Shown piece by piece: positions 11,653-23,480 of a stretch of 64,000 nt of DNA. The number at the start of each line of letters is the position of its first letter. The stretch's first letter is position 1. Position numbers and translations under genes: made by a program. The notes beneath the pieces are model-generated. The model was not told the origin of the DNA, searched no databases, and saw only the letters and a list, made by a program, of their open reading frames with translations. The DNA is from Ciona savignyi. Taxonomy: Eukaryota > Chordata > Ascidiacea > Phlebobranchia > Cionidae. The stretch lies in assembly GCA_000149265.1 (NCBI GenBank), contig CH002759.1:82703-146702 (forward strand), in the 5' to 3' direction.

Positions 11653-11663
11653 TTTAACTTGGA

Positions 11664-11776
11664 TTTTTTTTTACTGAGCCAAATTTCGACCCATGATGGG
11701 CTCGTCACTAAGACCGTTTTTGTATAAGTCGGTATATGTATCGGTCGCGCTAACCATTCGGCCACACCACCGTACC
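11664..11776 (-). mobile_element. tRNA-derived SINE family A, pair member
   Basis: The - strand reads GGCCGAATGGTTAGCGCGAC and, at the other end, GGGTCGAAATTTGGCTCAG plus an A tail. It lies 12 bp from its neighbour in the same orientation. Confidence 0.7.
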
Positions 11777-13271
11777 TAACTTAGATTTAAGTACTTTTAT
11801 TCCTATTAACCACGCAACACCATAGCGGTAAACCATACACGATAAACAAGACAGCACTTTTAGTGCGGTAACTCGTAGCGTAACTATCTCTTTTATCTGA
11901 AGTTAAAAGCAAACTTAACGAGAAAGGTTTAAATCTATCTAACCGGTCCGAAATAAAGGATTACTTTTTGCTTATGAGTTCTAAACAATGTAAAGTTCAT
12001 CGGTTTACACACGATAGCACATTCCAACTTTCATCTATGGCCAGTACCTCTGCAACGTGACCTACATGCCTACGTACGAGATATGGCATGAGATTGAGCG
12101 TTTGAATTCCGCTTTAAACGCAATTCGTTGTTTGTTTGGATTGTAATAATTTATCGCCAACTGAAGAAAAAAACGACAACGGTAACATAATCTGAATACA
12201 GATTTACCTATAAGCCTAGGAAATACGCACTAAAAGACTTAAGACCGCGTCTGAGTCGAATAAGACGTCCTGTTAATGCGATTTTGCAAGATACGCTTTT
12301 CCACATTTTTTTGAAGTGCCGCTTACTGCTAGTATTGCCCAGATTTAATCACCAAAAATCTAACCATGCCAAAACCGCAAGATGGCGTAGTGTCGCAGAA
12401 ACAATAGATGAATTAAGGCAGTTTGCAAGGCATATGTATAGCTGAATAGAAAAATGTACAATACAAGTCTTCTGTGAACAAATGACATGTCCATATGGAA
12501 TTTAATAATTTTCCTTTGTCGGCTATAAAAATGTTTATCCTTACTATTAAGTTTCAAGTGTTTCAACGACGAAAGCGTTTTCCATTTTACTGCGGTTGGC
12601 TGCACGCTGATTAACAGGTTAAGTTAGCATTTTGTTCCGCTAACGAACTTGCTTGTTTAAATAGTTGGCAAGGAGCGGGTGGTTTAACTCCGGGAATCTA
12701 AATCCGTGGTCGCCTCCGTTCTTTTTTGCTTCTATTTATAGCATGGCGGAAAATCACTGCGCGCCTTGACCCGGTTACCGATTCGGAAATGCCAATAATG
12801 GTAGTCATAGTGCGTTTGTGCGTGGTGTTCGCGAAAGTAAGGTGTCCGGAATTTTGTGCTGTTGTTTGTAAAACCTGCTGGACCTGAAAAAAGGTCCCGT
12901 CCGTTCCTTTAAAAGATCGAAATCTAGGGGAAATGACATAAGCCAAAAACTATGGGTTGCGTAACAGCAGAAAAAACGAAAAATTAAGTTCTGTTGTCAG
13001 CACATTGCTGGTTATTAACGCATCGTTTTTTAGAAATAAATAAAAAAATTGTATGAAGTAAATATTGCTTTTCCACTTTTGTTTGAGATTTATCTTGAAA
13101 TCGTAATATGTTCTTTGTAATATATCACTATGGGACTGTATTGATTGGTTATACGGCTAGATACAGAACACTGGCGCTTAAAAACCCATAATAGCTTTAT
13201 TGATGTAAGACTTACACTCTAAGAGCTCTAAAAGCGATTTTAATTACTAAAATCAATCCATTTTTGCACAG

Positions 13272-13302
13272 ATACAACGTGACCGAGAAACAAAGTATGC
13301 TG
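13272..13302 (+). CDS. DLC1: DLC-like long form: 31-nt microexon before the SAM exons
   Basis: The sequence between acceptor TTTTTGCACAG and donor GTAAGT encodes IQRDRETKYA plus one base. Phase 0 in and phase 1 out is exactly what is needed to join exon 8983 or 10783 to the SAM exon at 20945. The joined peptide would read ETKYAERQAADACNWLRAAG, comparable to the charged stretch that precedes the SAM domain in vertebrate DLC1. Both splice signals are strong. A microexon this small can be a chance match, but the phase fit and charge pattern make it likely. Confidence 0.65.
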
Positions 13303-15453
13303 GTAAGTGATGCCATCGCTTTTTCAATACTTGTGAAATGTAAATTATTCAAATTAAATTTTCACTTTGTCGCTAACTTGCCACTTGTTTTAATTAATGT
13401 ATAAACGTCGAGGCGAAATTACTTCGTGGCAATGTATGTTTTTTGGACATTGTTTAAACCCCATTTAAATTTAATGAATTCTTGCTATTTAATATGAAAA
13501 TATCCTATATTGGAAGGATATTATATTTTCTATATTGACCTTGTTGGTATTCAAACGGTCTGTTACCAGTTTCGCCACGATTTGCTCAGGACTTCGTCTA
13601 CCAGATATTTGTTTATAAATTTCCGACCGCAAGATGTCGCGCGAAATACGCAATTGTATCAAGGATGTCTGCAAAATGTGAACCCAAGAAAGTGCACAAA
13701 AATATATAATTTTTAAGTTTAAACGGACGGCAGAAATTGGTGGTGTACATTCTCTAGGCATATAATCATTCATTTACCCCAACCCAAAATGTTATTGAAT
13801 CCAAGTCAAGTTGCAATTCATAGTGTAATCTCCACACCTGCGTGCTGTAGTTACCTGCGTTAGCCGTTTGTCAATTTTTTACTCCGTATTTACACCAGCT
13901 TTGTTTTGTAGTTTCCAAAAACGAAACTCTTTTTCCACGAACGCAATTCAAACAGCGCAAGCTGAGATAGATGTGCGTTTAGCTGCTGGCTTTATTGCAC
14001 ACGTATGACATTCAACGAATTCAATATAGTTCGATCTAATCGAGCGAGTGCACTCTCAGTTAACCGTGTCTCATATATTCGCTCGATAAATTGCCGAAGC
14101 CGGATAGAAGCCACTCTGCTTTATCAGTTGCATTGACCAGCAGTTTGATTTCCTACTCATTAGTGACGAACATAATACGAGGGGTATATATTGATTTTAT
14201 TCATTCGACGGCGGCCCTGCTTTGCATTGGCAGTTATAATGAAAGCTCTATATTCGTTGAATATCACGTTATAAAGCTAGATCAAGTCGCTCTAAAAAAG
14301 TAGTGCAGATTCGTTGAAAAGTTTAATAAAGTTGCTCCTGTGGAAAAATGGTGCAGTCAGCTAGGTGCTTTTGCTTGCAGCGTATAAGAGCCATACACTG
14401 GTGTTCTTCACTTTACCAGGGAAAAACTAGGAAGAACCATATACAATGCAATGCAAGCTTAGATTTGCCAAATATTTTGCCCGTGTGTCGGCAACGATGT
14501 TGTGTATTAGCAAGTGTAATGTCTGCAACGATGTCAGATCTATATTTACGGCTTATGACGGTGCAGCTGTCAAGTGCGGTTTAATGAGTTCACGCATATT
14601 ACCAGAACAAGTAATGCATTGCGCTCATAATGAAGGACGTTTTAATAATCACCTTTTTAAGTCCGCGCTTCGTAAGGGGATTGTATGTGCCACTGCTTGA
14701 TTCTCATTTCCTTAGCAACAGAACCGGAAGCAGCGTAGATGCAGGCGCGCCCGAGTTCTAAAGAGGCAGTGTATAGACGGCGTTATTATACGGGCCGTAT
14801 GGCCATAGCTTATCGGTTCCTATTAGGACGAATTGTTTGCGCTTGTCAGTGTTTGTGAAGGCGTTAGCGCTACTAATTCCGGACTTACTGGGCAGTTGGT
14901 TTAACATTGGCTGCTGGAACGCTTTATTATCAGTGTGAGTCCAAGCGATATGCACAAGTCTGTTATAAGCTGAAATTTAATGGCATTTTTATCTCTAGCA
15001 TAGTGGATTTAAATTATTTTGAAGCTACTTTTACTGAATCAAATGCAAAATTAGAGGCCAAAGTATAGAAGCAAGACCTTTCTGAGCTGTAGTTTAATAG
15101 CGTATTCCCTTTCCCCCTAGTATTGATTAAAATTATTATATTGTTTTATTGAATCCAATAGCTGCAGAAATTGATTCATTTTGGATTTATTTTTGAGCAG
15201 TCGAGTCGTTTACCCTATGGTCAGTGTTTATCACTTTGTTTGTACAAACCACGTTTCGTTGTTCATGCTGTGATTCATGTTTGATGCTTGTCTGAAATAG
15301 TTGGACTAGATAACACGTGTTTTTCGCCTGTATAATCACATCCCAACGATTTCTGAAGCGTATATGTAACTTAAGGCCCAACATGCTGAAGTAGCACTGT
15401 GTAAAGAACACCTGGAAAACGGATTTAAGTCGATTTCATACAGAATTTTAAAA
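13303..15453 (+). other. intron and region upstream of the second DLC start
   Basis: This stretch must hold the promoter and 5' UTR of the form that starts at 15454. I could not fix a transcription start. No repeat family from this window was recognised here and none of the short open frames is convincing. Confidence 0.4.
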
Positions 15454-16012
15454 ATGCCTGGAAAAACGCTGCAAAAGAGTTTGAGCATCAGTCCAAAGCC
15501 GAGTCGACGGAACGGCATCAGAAGACAAGCCTCGCTCCGTGCTCCTTCGAAGAAGAAGGAGGTTGACTTCCGCGATCAAATTCCTTCCCAATCATCCGGC
15601 GCAACATCCAATTCAAAGAGCGTAAAACTCCGGACGAACAGTGGCATCCGGAGCGACGGAAGACGTCCGATGTCCTGCGACCTGACTAAGTTTGGAACCA
15701 TCGAAGAAGCCTTGTTGCCCGACCTTCTAAAGTCGACCTTGCTCCCATCCAGTTTAGGCAACATACCGACCGCCAATGATAACGATGATAGGTCTTCACG
15801 GTTCAGGGCGTCCACCTCGCAAGTACCGGAACCAGGGGTTCCTTATCGCTTCAACAAAGACGCAAAGAAAAGCATCCGGAGGAGGAGAAAGAAGGTGAAG
15901 AGCGCAATGGTGCCCGGGGAATCCCCACCGACCAGTTTGACGTGGAGCGACCAGTTACGGGAATCGTGGGACCTATTTGTTCGCAAACTCGTGGAAAACC
16001 GAAAATCTTTGC
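15454..16012 (+). CDS. DLC1: DLC-like second form: alternative first coding exon
   Basis: The ATG at 15454 opens 186 codons plus one base, ending before GTAAGT at 16013; phase 1 out, the same as the microexon, so both can feed the SAM exon at 20945. An in-frame TAA at 15367 lies upstream. No acceptor with the right phase was found near the start, which favours an alternative first exon. The peptide is basic and serine-rich with no folded domain. It carries a nuclear-localisation-like cluster (KKSIRRRRKKVK) around residue 140 and ends WDLFVRKLVENRKSL. Nuclear signals occur in vertebrate DLC1 too; function here is inferred. Confidence 0.8.
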
Positions 16013-16961
16013 GTAAGTTGGCTTTGCTTAGTGCATTTGTTTTGCAGAAAACATTTGCGTTCTCGGAAATATTTTGACGAAATAAGAATGTTTATGTTTG
16101 ATCGAATAAGCCGACGTATGACTAATTATTTGGCAATTTAACAAAATCACCGCTAATCTTGTTTTTGATCAACCCCAGACCGGTTCGCGCAAGTTTTAGT
16201 GAGTTTGCGGATAAAATAGGACGGACTTAATACGCCAATGCGTCATCGCATTGATGTTGTCCGCGTGTCTTACAGCGGATTTCCCTATAGGCCCAGATCT
16301 CATTAACCTCCTCCCGAATATGATTGATGGTGTTTCGCCATTTTCTATGCCTCATAAACTGCTGTTCTGGGGAAAAGTGACCGTGTGTCACGCAATTACG
16401 TTGTTGTGAATGTTTTTGCACAGTTTTGCGGTAACAACTCTTGTCGTTCTGACGTTGGAACTGTTTTTTCGTGTATGCATCTTTTTTAACCGCTTCTTAA
16501 AATCTTGTTGTTAAAGTGACGCTGTACTGGGACCCTTTGAGTATGACGTACGTATGACGTACTAATGTCAAACGAGGTCACGCCAACGGTGTCGTGTTTC
16601 TCTGCTCACTCACTTGATTTCATTTTCAAAACAGTTGATTCAGAAACGTCCACCTGCAAACATGCATTGCTGTTGTACAAAGTATTAAAAAACTATTATT
16701 TTAATAATCAGAATATACTCACAATTTTGCCTTTTTTAGGAAAGGCATATGTGTTTCTACCATTCGCCATCCCATGTCCATCTATTAGTTACATGAGGGT
16801 TTGGGGCTATATGGCCTCACTAAAACCGTATGGGCCATGATTCGATGTTTAGCTGGGTATACCAGTTTCATTTAAATTATTCATGTGTGTGCGGTACCGG
16901 TAAGATTGCGTATTCCCTGTTCGTACTATAGAGCTACGAGTGATACTCTTGCTAGTCATCG

Positions 16962-17040
16962 CTTTGCGATATACATTTTGTAAAGTTTTTTTTATCATTT
17001 AATATCTTTGCGATACATTTTGTAAAGTTTTTTTTGTCTT
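16962..17040. repeat. 44-bp direct repeat, two copies
   Basis: CTTTGCGATATACATTTTG and CTTTGCGATACATTTTGTAA begin 44 bp apart, each followed by a run of T. Confidence 0.75.
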
Positions 17041-17699
17041 TTAAGTCTATGATTTCGCAGTAGACCGAATTAAGTATTTTTGCCGCAAATTAAGTATTTG
17101 TTTTGGCCGCAAAACTATCTATTACTTGCTCCGAAATACCGGGAATATCGTACAAGTTATTACCAATACGATCAGTCAACGTTGTCGCTTCGATTGCACC
17201 AGTCTGTGTTGCAATTTCGATCGTGTTTCACGTATACGCAGTGTGCGCTATATGCAGATGCGCTGGGACGGTGATTGTATTAAACAACGTCTGGACACGA
17301 AGGGTGGTAGTATTCGCAACTAGCAGTTGTATAGCACGGTGTGTGATGACCACGTTGTTTTCGTAGAAATTTCGTAATCGTTGTCGCAATAAATGATTTT
17401 AATCCGAAAACTCTCAAGAGCGCGCGATCAGTAACTTATTCGAAGAACTCGTGTAATATTTCTCCATATTCTGGTTTAATATACGTGCAGTAAAAATCCA
17501 GTGAAACAGCACCAACGTCATACAAATGTTACCATTACCTTGCACAACACACAGGGCCACACTTGCGCCATACACTTCGGGATGTGACGCAAGAGCGAAT
17601 AGGGGGTTTCCCGGCCGCGTGCGGCAACAGCGAGCCAACAATTGGTTCGTTTAGCACGGTTTACCAGAACCAACCGTATAATACTTGGTATTTTTTAAC

Positions 17700-17935
17700 A
17701 ACACTAAATGGAGTTTAAGAGGGACGGTGGAAAGTAGGGAAACTTCTTACTAAAACTATGGAAACTAATTCTAAAATTCTAATTCCTCAAACACTAATCT
17801 CTACCCCAAAACTAACCTTAACTCCAACCCCATGTTTAAAACTACCCCTAATGTCATACTCCTTATTTTAGTATGCAGTTTCCCTCCTTTTATCCTTCCA
17901 TCCTTCCCGCTTTCCCTCTTTTTAGTTCCCCCTTA
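17700..17935. mobile_element. GGGTTA-core TIR element, copy 4 (inverted core)
   Basis: Left CAACACTAAATGGAG and GGGAAACTTCTTACTAAAAC. Core ACTAACCTTAACTCCAACCC. Right TTTAGTATGCAGTTTCCCTCC with further CCCTC-rich arm. Confidence 0.6.
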
Positions 17936-19759
17936 TTTATTAGTTCCACCTACGTGAGTACAACACAAAGCAACTAGGCTGTTTTTTTCTTCTTTAACGC
18001 CCCGATTTCATATCTTGATGTTGCACGCACGTTTCCACATTTGAGCTATTTCGTCTTCAGTCACCTCACGTTTTCTGTATTAGAGGCAAAACTTCCTATA
18101 TTCGTGTGTCGTTATGTTGAACATGTTTATGGTTAACCTAATCGAATTTTATAAAATTAACTGCTGCGCCCTTTTTATATACAAACGAAGGCTTGTCAGG
18201 GCAAACTGCATTTAAAGAAATACTTCATGAGGTTCCTTTCTTAATCTTCGTCGCCTCCCGCCTAATAAATGTACTATAGAGTAATTTAATTTTAAACGTT
18301 TTCGCCGTCATACTGTCCAAAAGTAAAGTGATTGGTGTCAGTGTTTTTAAATCGTTTGATTAAAAACAACGCTATATAAACTATTCAACCCAATACATTA
18401 TGTACTAGGGTAAGGTTTATAAGTGAAGGTGTCTTGGTCAAGAGGATTTAAATCGATTTATTAAAAACGATATATCAACTATTAAATTAACTTCAGTCGC
18501 TTCGGCAACTCGACTGTGTGCATGCGATAGCCTGGCGATCACTTTGAGGGTGCCCCCGCACACACACATGCACGCGCGCTCGGTAAAGTGGGTAAACTGT
18601 CCCGCGCTTTCAAATAAGGAACGGATATGGTAGTTAAGCCACCGTCGTAAGCAATTAACCACATGGGGCAGCAACGAGCTGCTGATGCAACACTTTAAAC
18701 CGCGGTTGGTAAATTAGAAATTCATAGAGGTTGAAAATAACTGCCAATACCGTTACACTTAATTTACTTTTATAGGCAAGATTAGTTTCGCGTTATTCGC
18801 ACAGACGAAGGACTTTTATAGCCGGGAAAAAGAGCCGGAAGTAACGACAATATATATTTCTTAATGACTGTAAAATAATTTGTGTTTTCCAGAATTCGGA
18901 TGTGGCTGGATATAATAGCTTTTACTGTTTTCAGTCGAATGCGCATGCATCGATCATCGTCTACTATAATCCATAACTCCGTTTGAAACTCCCCAAAAAG
19001 AATCGAATAGAAATTTAAATCGTTTCCGTTGGAAAGGGCAACGTCCGCCCTGATCGGGCAAACGTGACAGAATGCGATTTAAAAGTCCCTTTCTATTGCG
19101 CATTACTGCTGCGTTTTACCAGCGCGTAAATCGGAGGATCAATGCGTTTAACCGACCGGATCGTTTCTAATGAGCGTAATTGATTTGAACGGGGAATCTC
19201 CTCGACGTTGCTTATACATCTTATGTAACTGAAGCCGCAAGGAGAAACTGACTTGATCACGGTAAAAGCCTCAAATCAACGGAATATCAGTGTTTTTGTC
19301 AATTTTCGTTATCTCTGGAAGTGCATGTTTATATTGATGGGTCCGTTCTTCTCAAGTGAGTCACCGTTATTGTGGGCCGAATCGATTTACTTAAAGTGCC
19401 CATTGTTTCAGCGCTTTTGTGCGGTTATTGTTATTAGCTAATGCGAAAATAAAGTTTCTGTCAGTCAGCAATTATCCTTCGCTTTTAATGGAACATTTCG
19501 CTGCACTAAAAAGAGACCGCCCTGGCACTTGACGCGTGGATATGTTTATTTAAGATGAAAAAAAATCAAGTGAAAACATACCACGCGGAGCAATATTTGT
19601 ACAGCTGGGTGATATACTTACAATCTTAAACGAGTTGGCTGCTCTTTGGAATTTCATACAATAACCTTGCCCGAGATATACCAAACCACGTATTCTAACC
19701 ACTGGTTTCTGTAACACATAGTCAAGTTTCGCGATTAATCGAACCAGGGTTTTCTTTTG

Positions 19760-19985
19760 CAAACGGTTATGCTGGTGGTAAATGCGGCCGATTATATACA
19801 ATTTCTACATCGAAGTTTGGCTTAATGGCGAGCCCATCAAGGGTTCGAAACTTACCCTGGTAAAAAAACAACTATCCATAGCCGAATGGTTAGCCCGACA
19901 GATCGATTCGTATATATATCTAGTTCTATAGAAAAAGGTCAAACTGACAAGCCCGTCGTGGGTTCGAAACTTAGCCGGGTAAAAT
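19760..19985 (+). mobile_element. tRNA-derived SINE family A, head-to-tail pair
   Basis: The first, decayed copy ends GGGTTCGAAACTTACCCTGG near 19858. The second begins AGCCGAATGGTTAGCCCGAC near 19879 and ends GGGTTCGAAACTTAGCCGGG followed by an A-rich tail. Confidence 0.65.
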
Positions 19986-20944
19986 AAGAGAATGATAAAT
20001 GATAAGGTTCAGGGTTGTTTACAAATTCGTTCCGCTGCCACTGAAGTATTTCGACTGAAGATACAAACTGATAAACCACGTTCAGTCAATGACGTTATTT
20101 GGTTGAAATCTCAACGAGTATGTCTCAAACCACACACCTGTCCCAATTTATACTTTATATTAAATAAGTTTGAAACAGGCAATCTTGCCGTGCTAATTTA
20201 TGGTATTTTGAATGGCCTTAGTAATACCATAATCGCTATTACGCCGTTGCACAATGCGGAAGCATGGGGCTCAGTTTACAATAGAAACCGTCAAATACAA
20301 GTTTTGTACCTGTCAATCCACATTTACGCTCCGAGGGGTCTTATCAATATCTTTTCCAAAGCCGTATTTGATAGAATGGTCGGTTTCCAAGTCAGTGATC
20401 TTTAATGTGGTCGTTAACTGAAAAGTGGCTCCTTCGCAAACGCTGTATTGTTATGATAGGGCGCTTGAAATGCCAGAAAAAGGTGCTTTAATTTTAACAT
20501 TTTCATGTCTTCTTTTCTGCGCTGTTTATTTTGCACACCCGATGATTAGTTTAAGCTTCCTGCGTCCACATTCGCCCTTTATATTAGTGTATTGATGTAA
20601 TGAAAAAGTGTTGGCAAATATTTATCCGACATTGGCATTAAAGTGTTGAAATCTTCGGTCTGGAAACACTGAAACGTATTCGAATTCTGGAAGCGATTCA
20701 GGCAATGAACAATAGTCGGTGGTGCCTTGTGTCGACTGTAAACCGCGAGAGCTAAACAGATAACATACGAAACAATGCTTTGTTTATAAGATCGTCAGCT
20801 ACTTCCGACCGTAGGTAATCAGCGAAACCGCTTTTCCGCGAAAGTTTAGAAAAGCGGGGCCTTGTGTGTTGACGTTAAATCCTTACATGCCATTGCGGCA
20901 ATTTGCAAATAACAGTTAACTTAACTCTACTCTCGCGTCTACAG

Positions 20945-21018
20945 AAAGACAAGCCGCAGATGCATGCAACTGGCTGAGGGCGGCTGGGGTTGTCCACAAT
21001 ATGCACATTTCTATGAAG
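20945..21018 (+). CDS. DLC1: SAM domain exon 1 (carries an apparent one-base frame discrepancy)
   Basis: After the acceptor GTCTACAG the frame entered from either upstream exon reads RQAADACNWLRAAG, matching EACDWLRATG of vertebrate DLC1. From the run of four G at 20986-20989 onward the homologous frame is the next one: CPQYAHFYE, matching FPQYAQLYED. The donor GTAAAC follows at 21019. The exon is 74 nt. Phase bookkeeping with the exon at 21651 needs 75 (or 72) nt. Read strictly as given, translation would stop shortly into the following exon. Both halves are clearly conserved, so a sequencing or assembly error in the G run is more likely than a dead domain. Confidence 0.85.
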
Positions 21019-21650
21019 GTAAACGAATATATGACTTATTTATTTTAACACTAGAATTTAATATCCCCACATAGAGAATGTTAACATTACACGTCACTGT
21101 TGAACCGGTATTCCTTGATCGTTTTTTCCTATCCCTGCCAAGTTTTATTATTAACGCTCATAGCTTCCGTTTTATTCGCCTGGCACTTATGGAATAAAAT
21201 ACATATTGTCATAATTACCAGTATCACACGATGCAATTGATAGATTCCAATTAAGCCTTAATGTTTTTACCGTGGTAACTTTACATGTAGCCCTTAACGG
21301 ACGTTGCCTGAACCATGTGGGATAATATGTTAAACAAAAACTATAGCAAAATTTTGGTAATCCGACTTAGGTCACTAATTCAGCAAAATGATAAACCTGT
21401 ATTTCCTATAATATCGCTCAATAAGAGGATGCAGAAATGATAAAGACCAGTCGAGCATAAGATTTATGAATATATTTTAATTTTATAAAACTCTAATGTT
21501 TATGCTAATAAGTAATCTAAATACATAGAAGGACTACTGTGATATATATGCTAATAATCAGCCTGAGTAAACAAGAACATAGCCTGCTTTTTCAATGACC
21601 ACCACAGAGAGTAATCAGCTCGAATATTGAACCTGAAATTATTTTCCCAG
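21019..21650 (+). other. short intron inside the SAM coding region
   Basis: AT-rich intron of 632 bp with no feature beyond its splice signals. Confidence 0.7.
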
Positions 21651-21732
21651 CTGGTTTGTTCCCAGTGGACATCGGGAGCGTTATAGGAGACCACGATTTC
21701 CTCGGCCAAGAACACATTGCTGCTATTGTCAG
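21651..21732 (+). CDS. DLC1: SAM domain exon 2
   Basis: Between acceptor ATTTTCCCAG and the GT at 21733 it encodes GLFPVDIGSVIGDHDFLG and then QEHIAAIVR, aligning with LFPIDISLVKREHDFL of vertebrate DLC1. It enters in phase 1 and leaves in phase 2. This covers the middle helices of the SAM fold. Confidence 0.9.
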
Positions 21733-21799
21733 GTATTACTTGATGCATCGATTTGTGCAACATGATCTATGGTGTTGCATTGAAGTATGGGAAAATCGT

Positions 21800-21980
21800 A
21801 GAGCTAACACAATATACAATATTAATTGTTTAAAGCCGTTTCTGGTTTCTCAAAGCTTTCTGGTTTTCTGGAAAGTGTTGCATTTCAAGCTAACACAATA
21901 TTAATTGTTTAAAGACGTTTCTGGATATCCATTCCATAATTACTAGAATGGAATGCAGCACTTTTCAAAACGTCTCAAAA
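21800..21980. repeat. about 92-bp direct duplication with imperfect hairpin
   Basis: ATTAATTGTTTAAAG followed by CGTTTCTGG occurs twice about 92 bp apart. Just after the second copy, CATTCCAT and ATGGAATG, and AGACGTTT and AAACGTCT, can pair as an imperfect hairpin. Confidence 0.6.
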
Positions 21981-23425
21981 TGAACATTATTATATTTACT
22001 TTATTACATTTCGCACTTCTTTTTGGCTGTTGTATAGATTACAGTTATTGTATTGGAACAGAAATGGTTGCTGATGTTTTTTTTCTATTTAGGGCTAGTT
22101 TTAAAAGCACTTGATTATTCAAATCGATTTCAAGGATTTTAGGCTAGCCGTTAAATTATTGATGCCACGCCGACGGATGCTGATTTTATTAGTAGTGGAT
22201 TTTCGGATTCTAAAACCAGCGGAAGTGACCGAAAACCCTGGGATTTCCAAACGCTCAATTTGTTTCTGGAATGTCTAAAATCACGTAGAACTGCGCACTT
22301 TGTTTGTTTTTCTTAGTTTCTTTATTGAAAATCTCTGTGCTTTGAAGTCAAAATCGGCAAAAGTTAAAATGAGTCAACGAGCGATCGGCAAAGATGAACG
22401 AATCGGTCGTTTCGTCAATCTGCGTCACGCCGGCACACGAACGACAATTTTTTGGCGAAATTGTTTTTTTTTGCCGAGGGCTGGGTAACAAACAATCCTT
22501 AAATAAACACAGAAAGGGCGACGTCATTTGTTTTGCAGTTTGTTTTGCGTAAGTGACCAGAAGCACGACCGCGGACTCCCATTTTATATAATTACAACTG
22601 AATTACAAGGGCGTGCGTTATTTTTTTTGTTTTTGAGCTATTTCTACGCCTTAAAATTATGTCGAGCGCAAAATAAGAGGATTTAAGAAGACGAGGCGTC
22701 AAACGAACCGACAAATCTGCTTTAACGCGGCAACTTAACGACATTTCTCAATTACAATCCTGGAAAAATATGTTTGTGATATTTAGTTAGTTTCTTAATT
22801 CCAGAATAATAGTAAAAGAGAGTTAAATATAAAGCGCGCTTACACCGTTATCGGTAACTCTCGGAAGAACGGTATTTTATTGGAGCTGAAGTCGTTTTAA
22901 TCGGCTGGCTTAAGAAACGGCGAACAAAGCCTTTTGTAAAACGCGCCGATAATTCCTTTTCTTGTAAGTTTTAGTAATTAACAAATCCTGATTAAAACTA
23001 AACGATCCGATAACGCGACTTTAATTGTCGACATCAGATAACCCTTCGAATTAAACCGAAATTATAAACAAATTATAACATTCCTAGTACTTTATTAGAT
23101 TAAAGTCCAAACTGCGATACCGACCTGTTTTGTCGTATACTCGTATCGAATAGTTTTTGTCAATTCCATGAACCATATTATCCAATTACTGGATTTTTAG
23201 AATAACCACCGTATAAAGGGAAGAAAACGGGCAACTGGAAAATCGAATTAAAACACAATTCGGAAAGGTCACAAATTGAAACGGTTACATTCATTAGGTT
23301 TTTATTAGAAACATTGATCCTTTTCAATATCCTGAAAATCTTCTTCTGGCAGCATAGTTTCAAAGATATTCAGGTCCCATGTTCGAATATTTAACTCTGT
23401 CGATTCGTGTATGGATTTCGGAATA

Positions 23426-23480
23426 AAAACGTCTTTTGTGAAAGGTCCATCACGGGTTCGAAACTTAACCTGGCAAAAAG
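23426..23480 (+). mobile_element. SINE family A, 3' fragment
   Basis: Contains CACGGGTTCGAAACTTAACC and a short A-rich tail; the head is missing. Confidence 0.5.

Larger units (their letters stand above)
10888..13271 (+). other. intron 4 of the long DLC form
   Basis: Contains a head-to-tail pair of family A SINEs on the - strand (11545-11652, 11664-11776). Apart from these I see no supported feature. Confidence 0.55.
16013..20944 (+). other. intron before the SAM exons
   Basis: Contents: a roughly 44-bp direct repeat (16962 and 17006, CTTTGCGAT..CATTTTGTAAAG), a GGGTTA-core element (17700-17935) and a family A SINE pair (19760-19985). No exon was supported. Confidence 0.55.

Noticed and set aside
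11544-11765. Open frame with repeated EWLARPIHIPT-like peptide
   Set aside because: Direct translation of two tandem tRNA-derived SINEs, not a protein gene.
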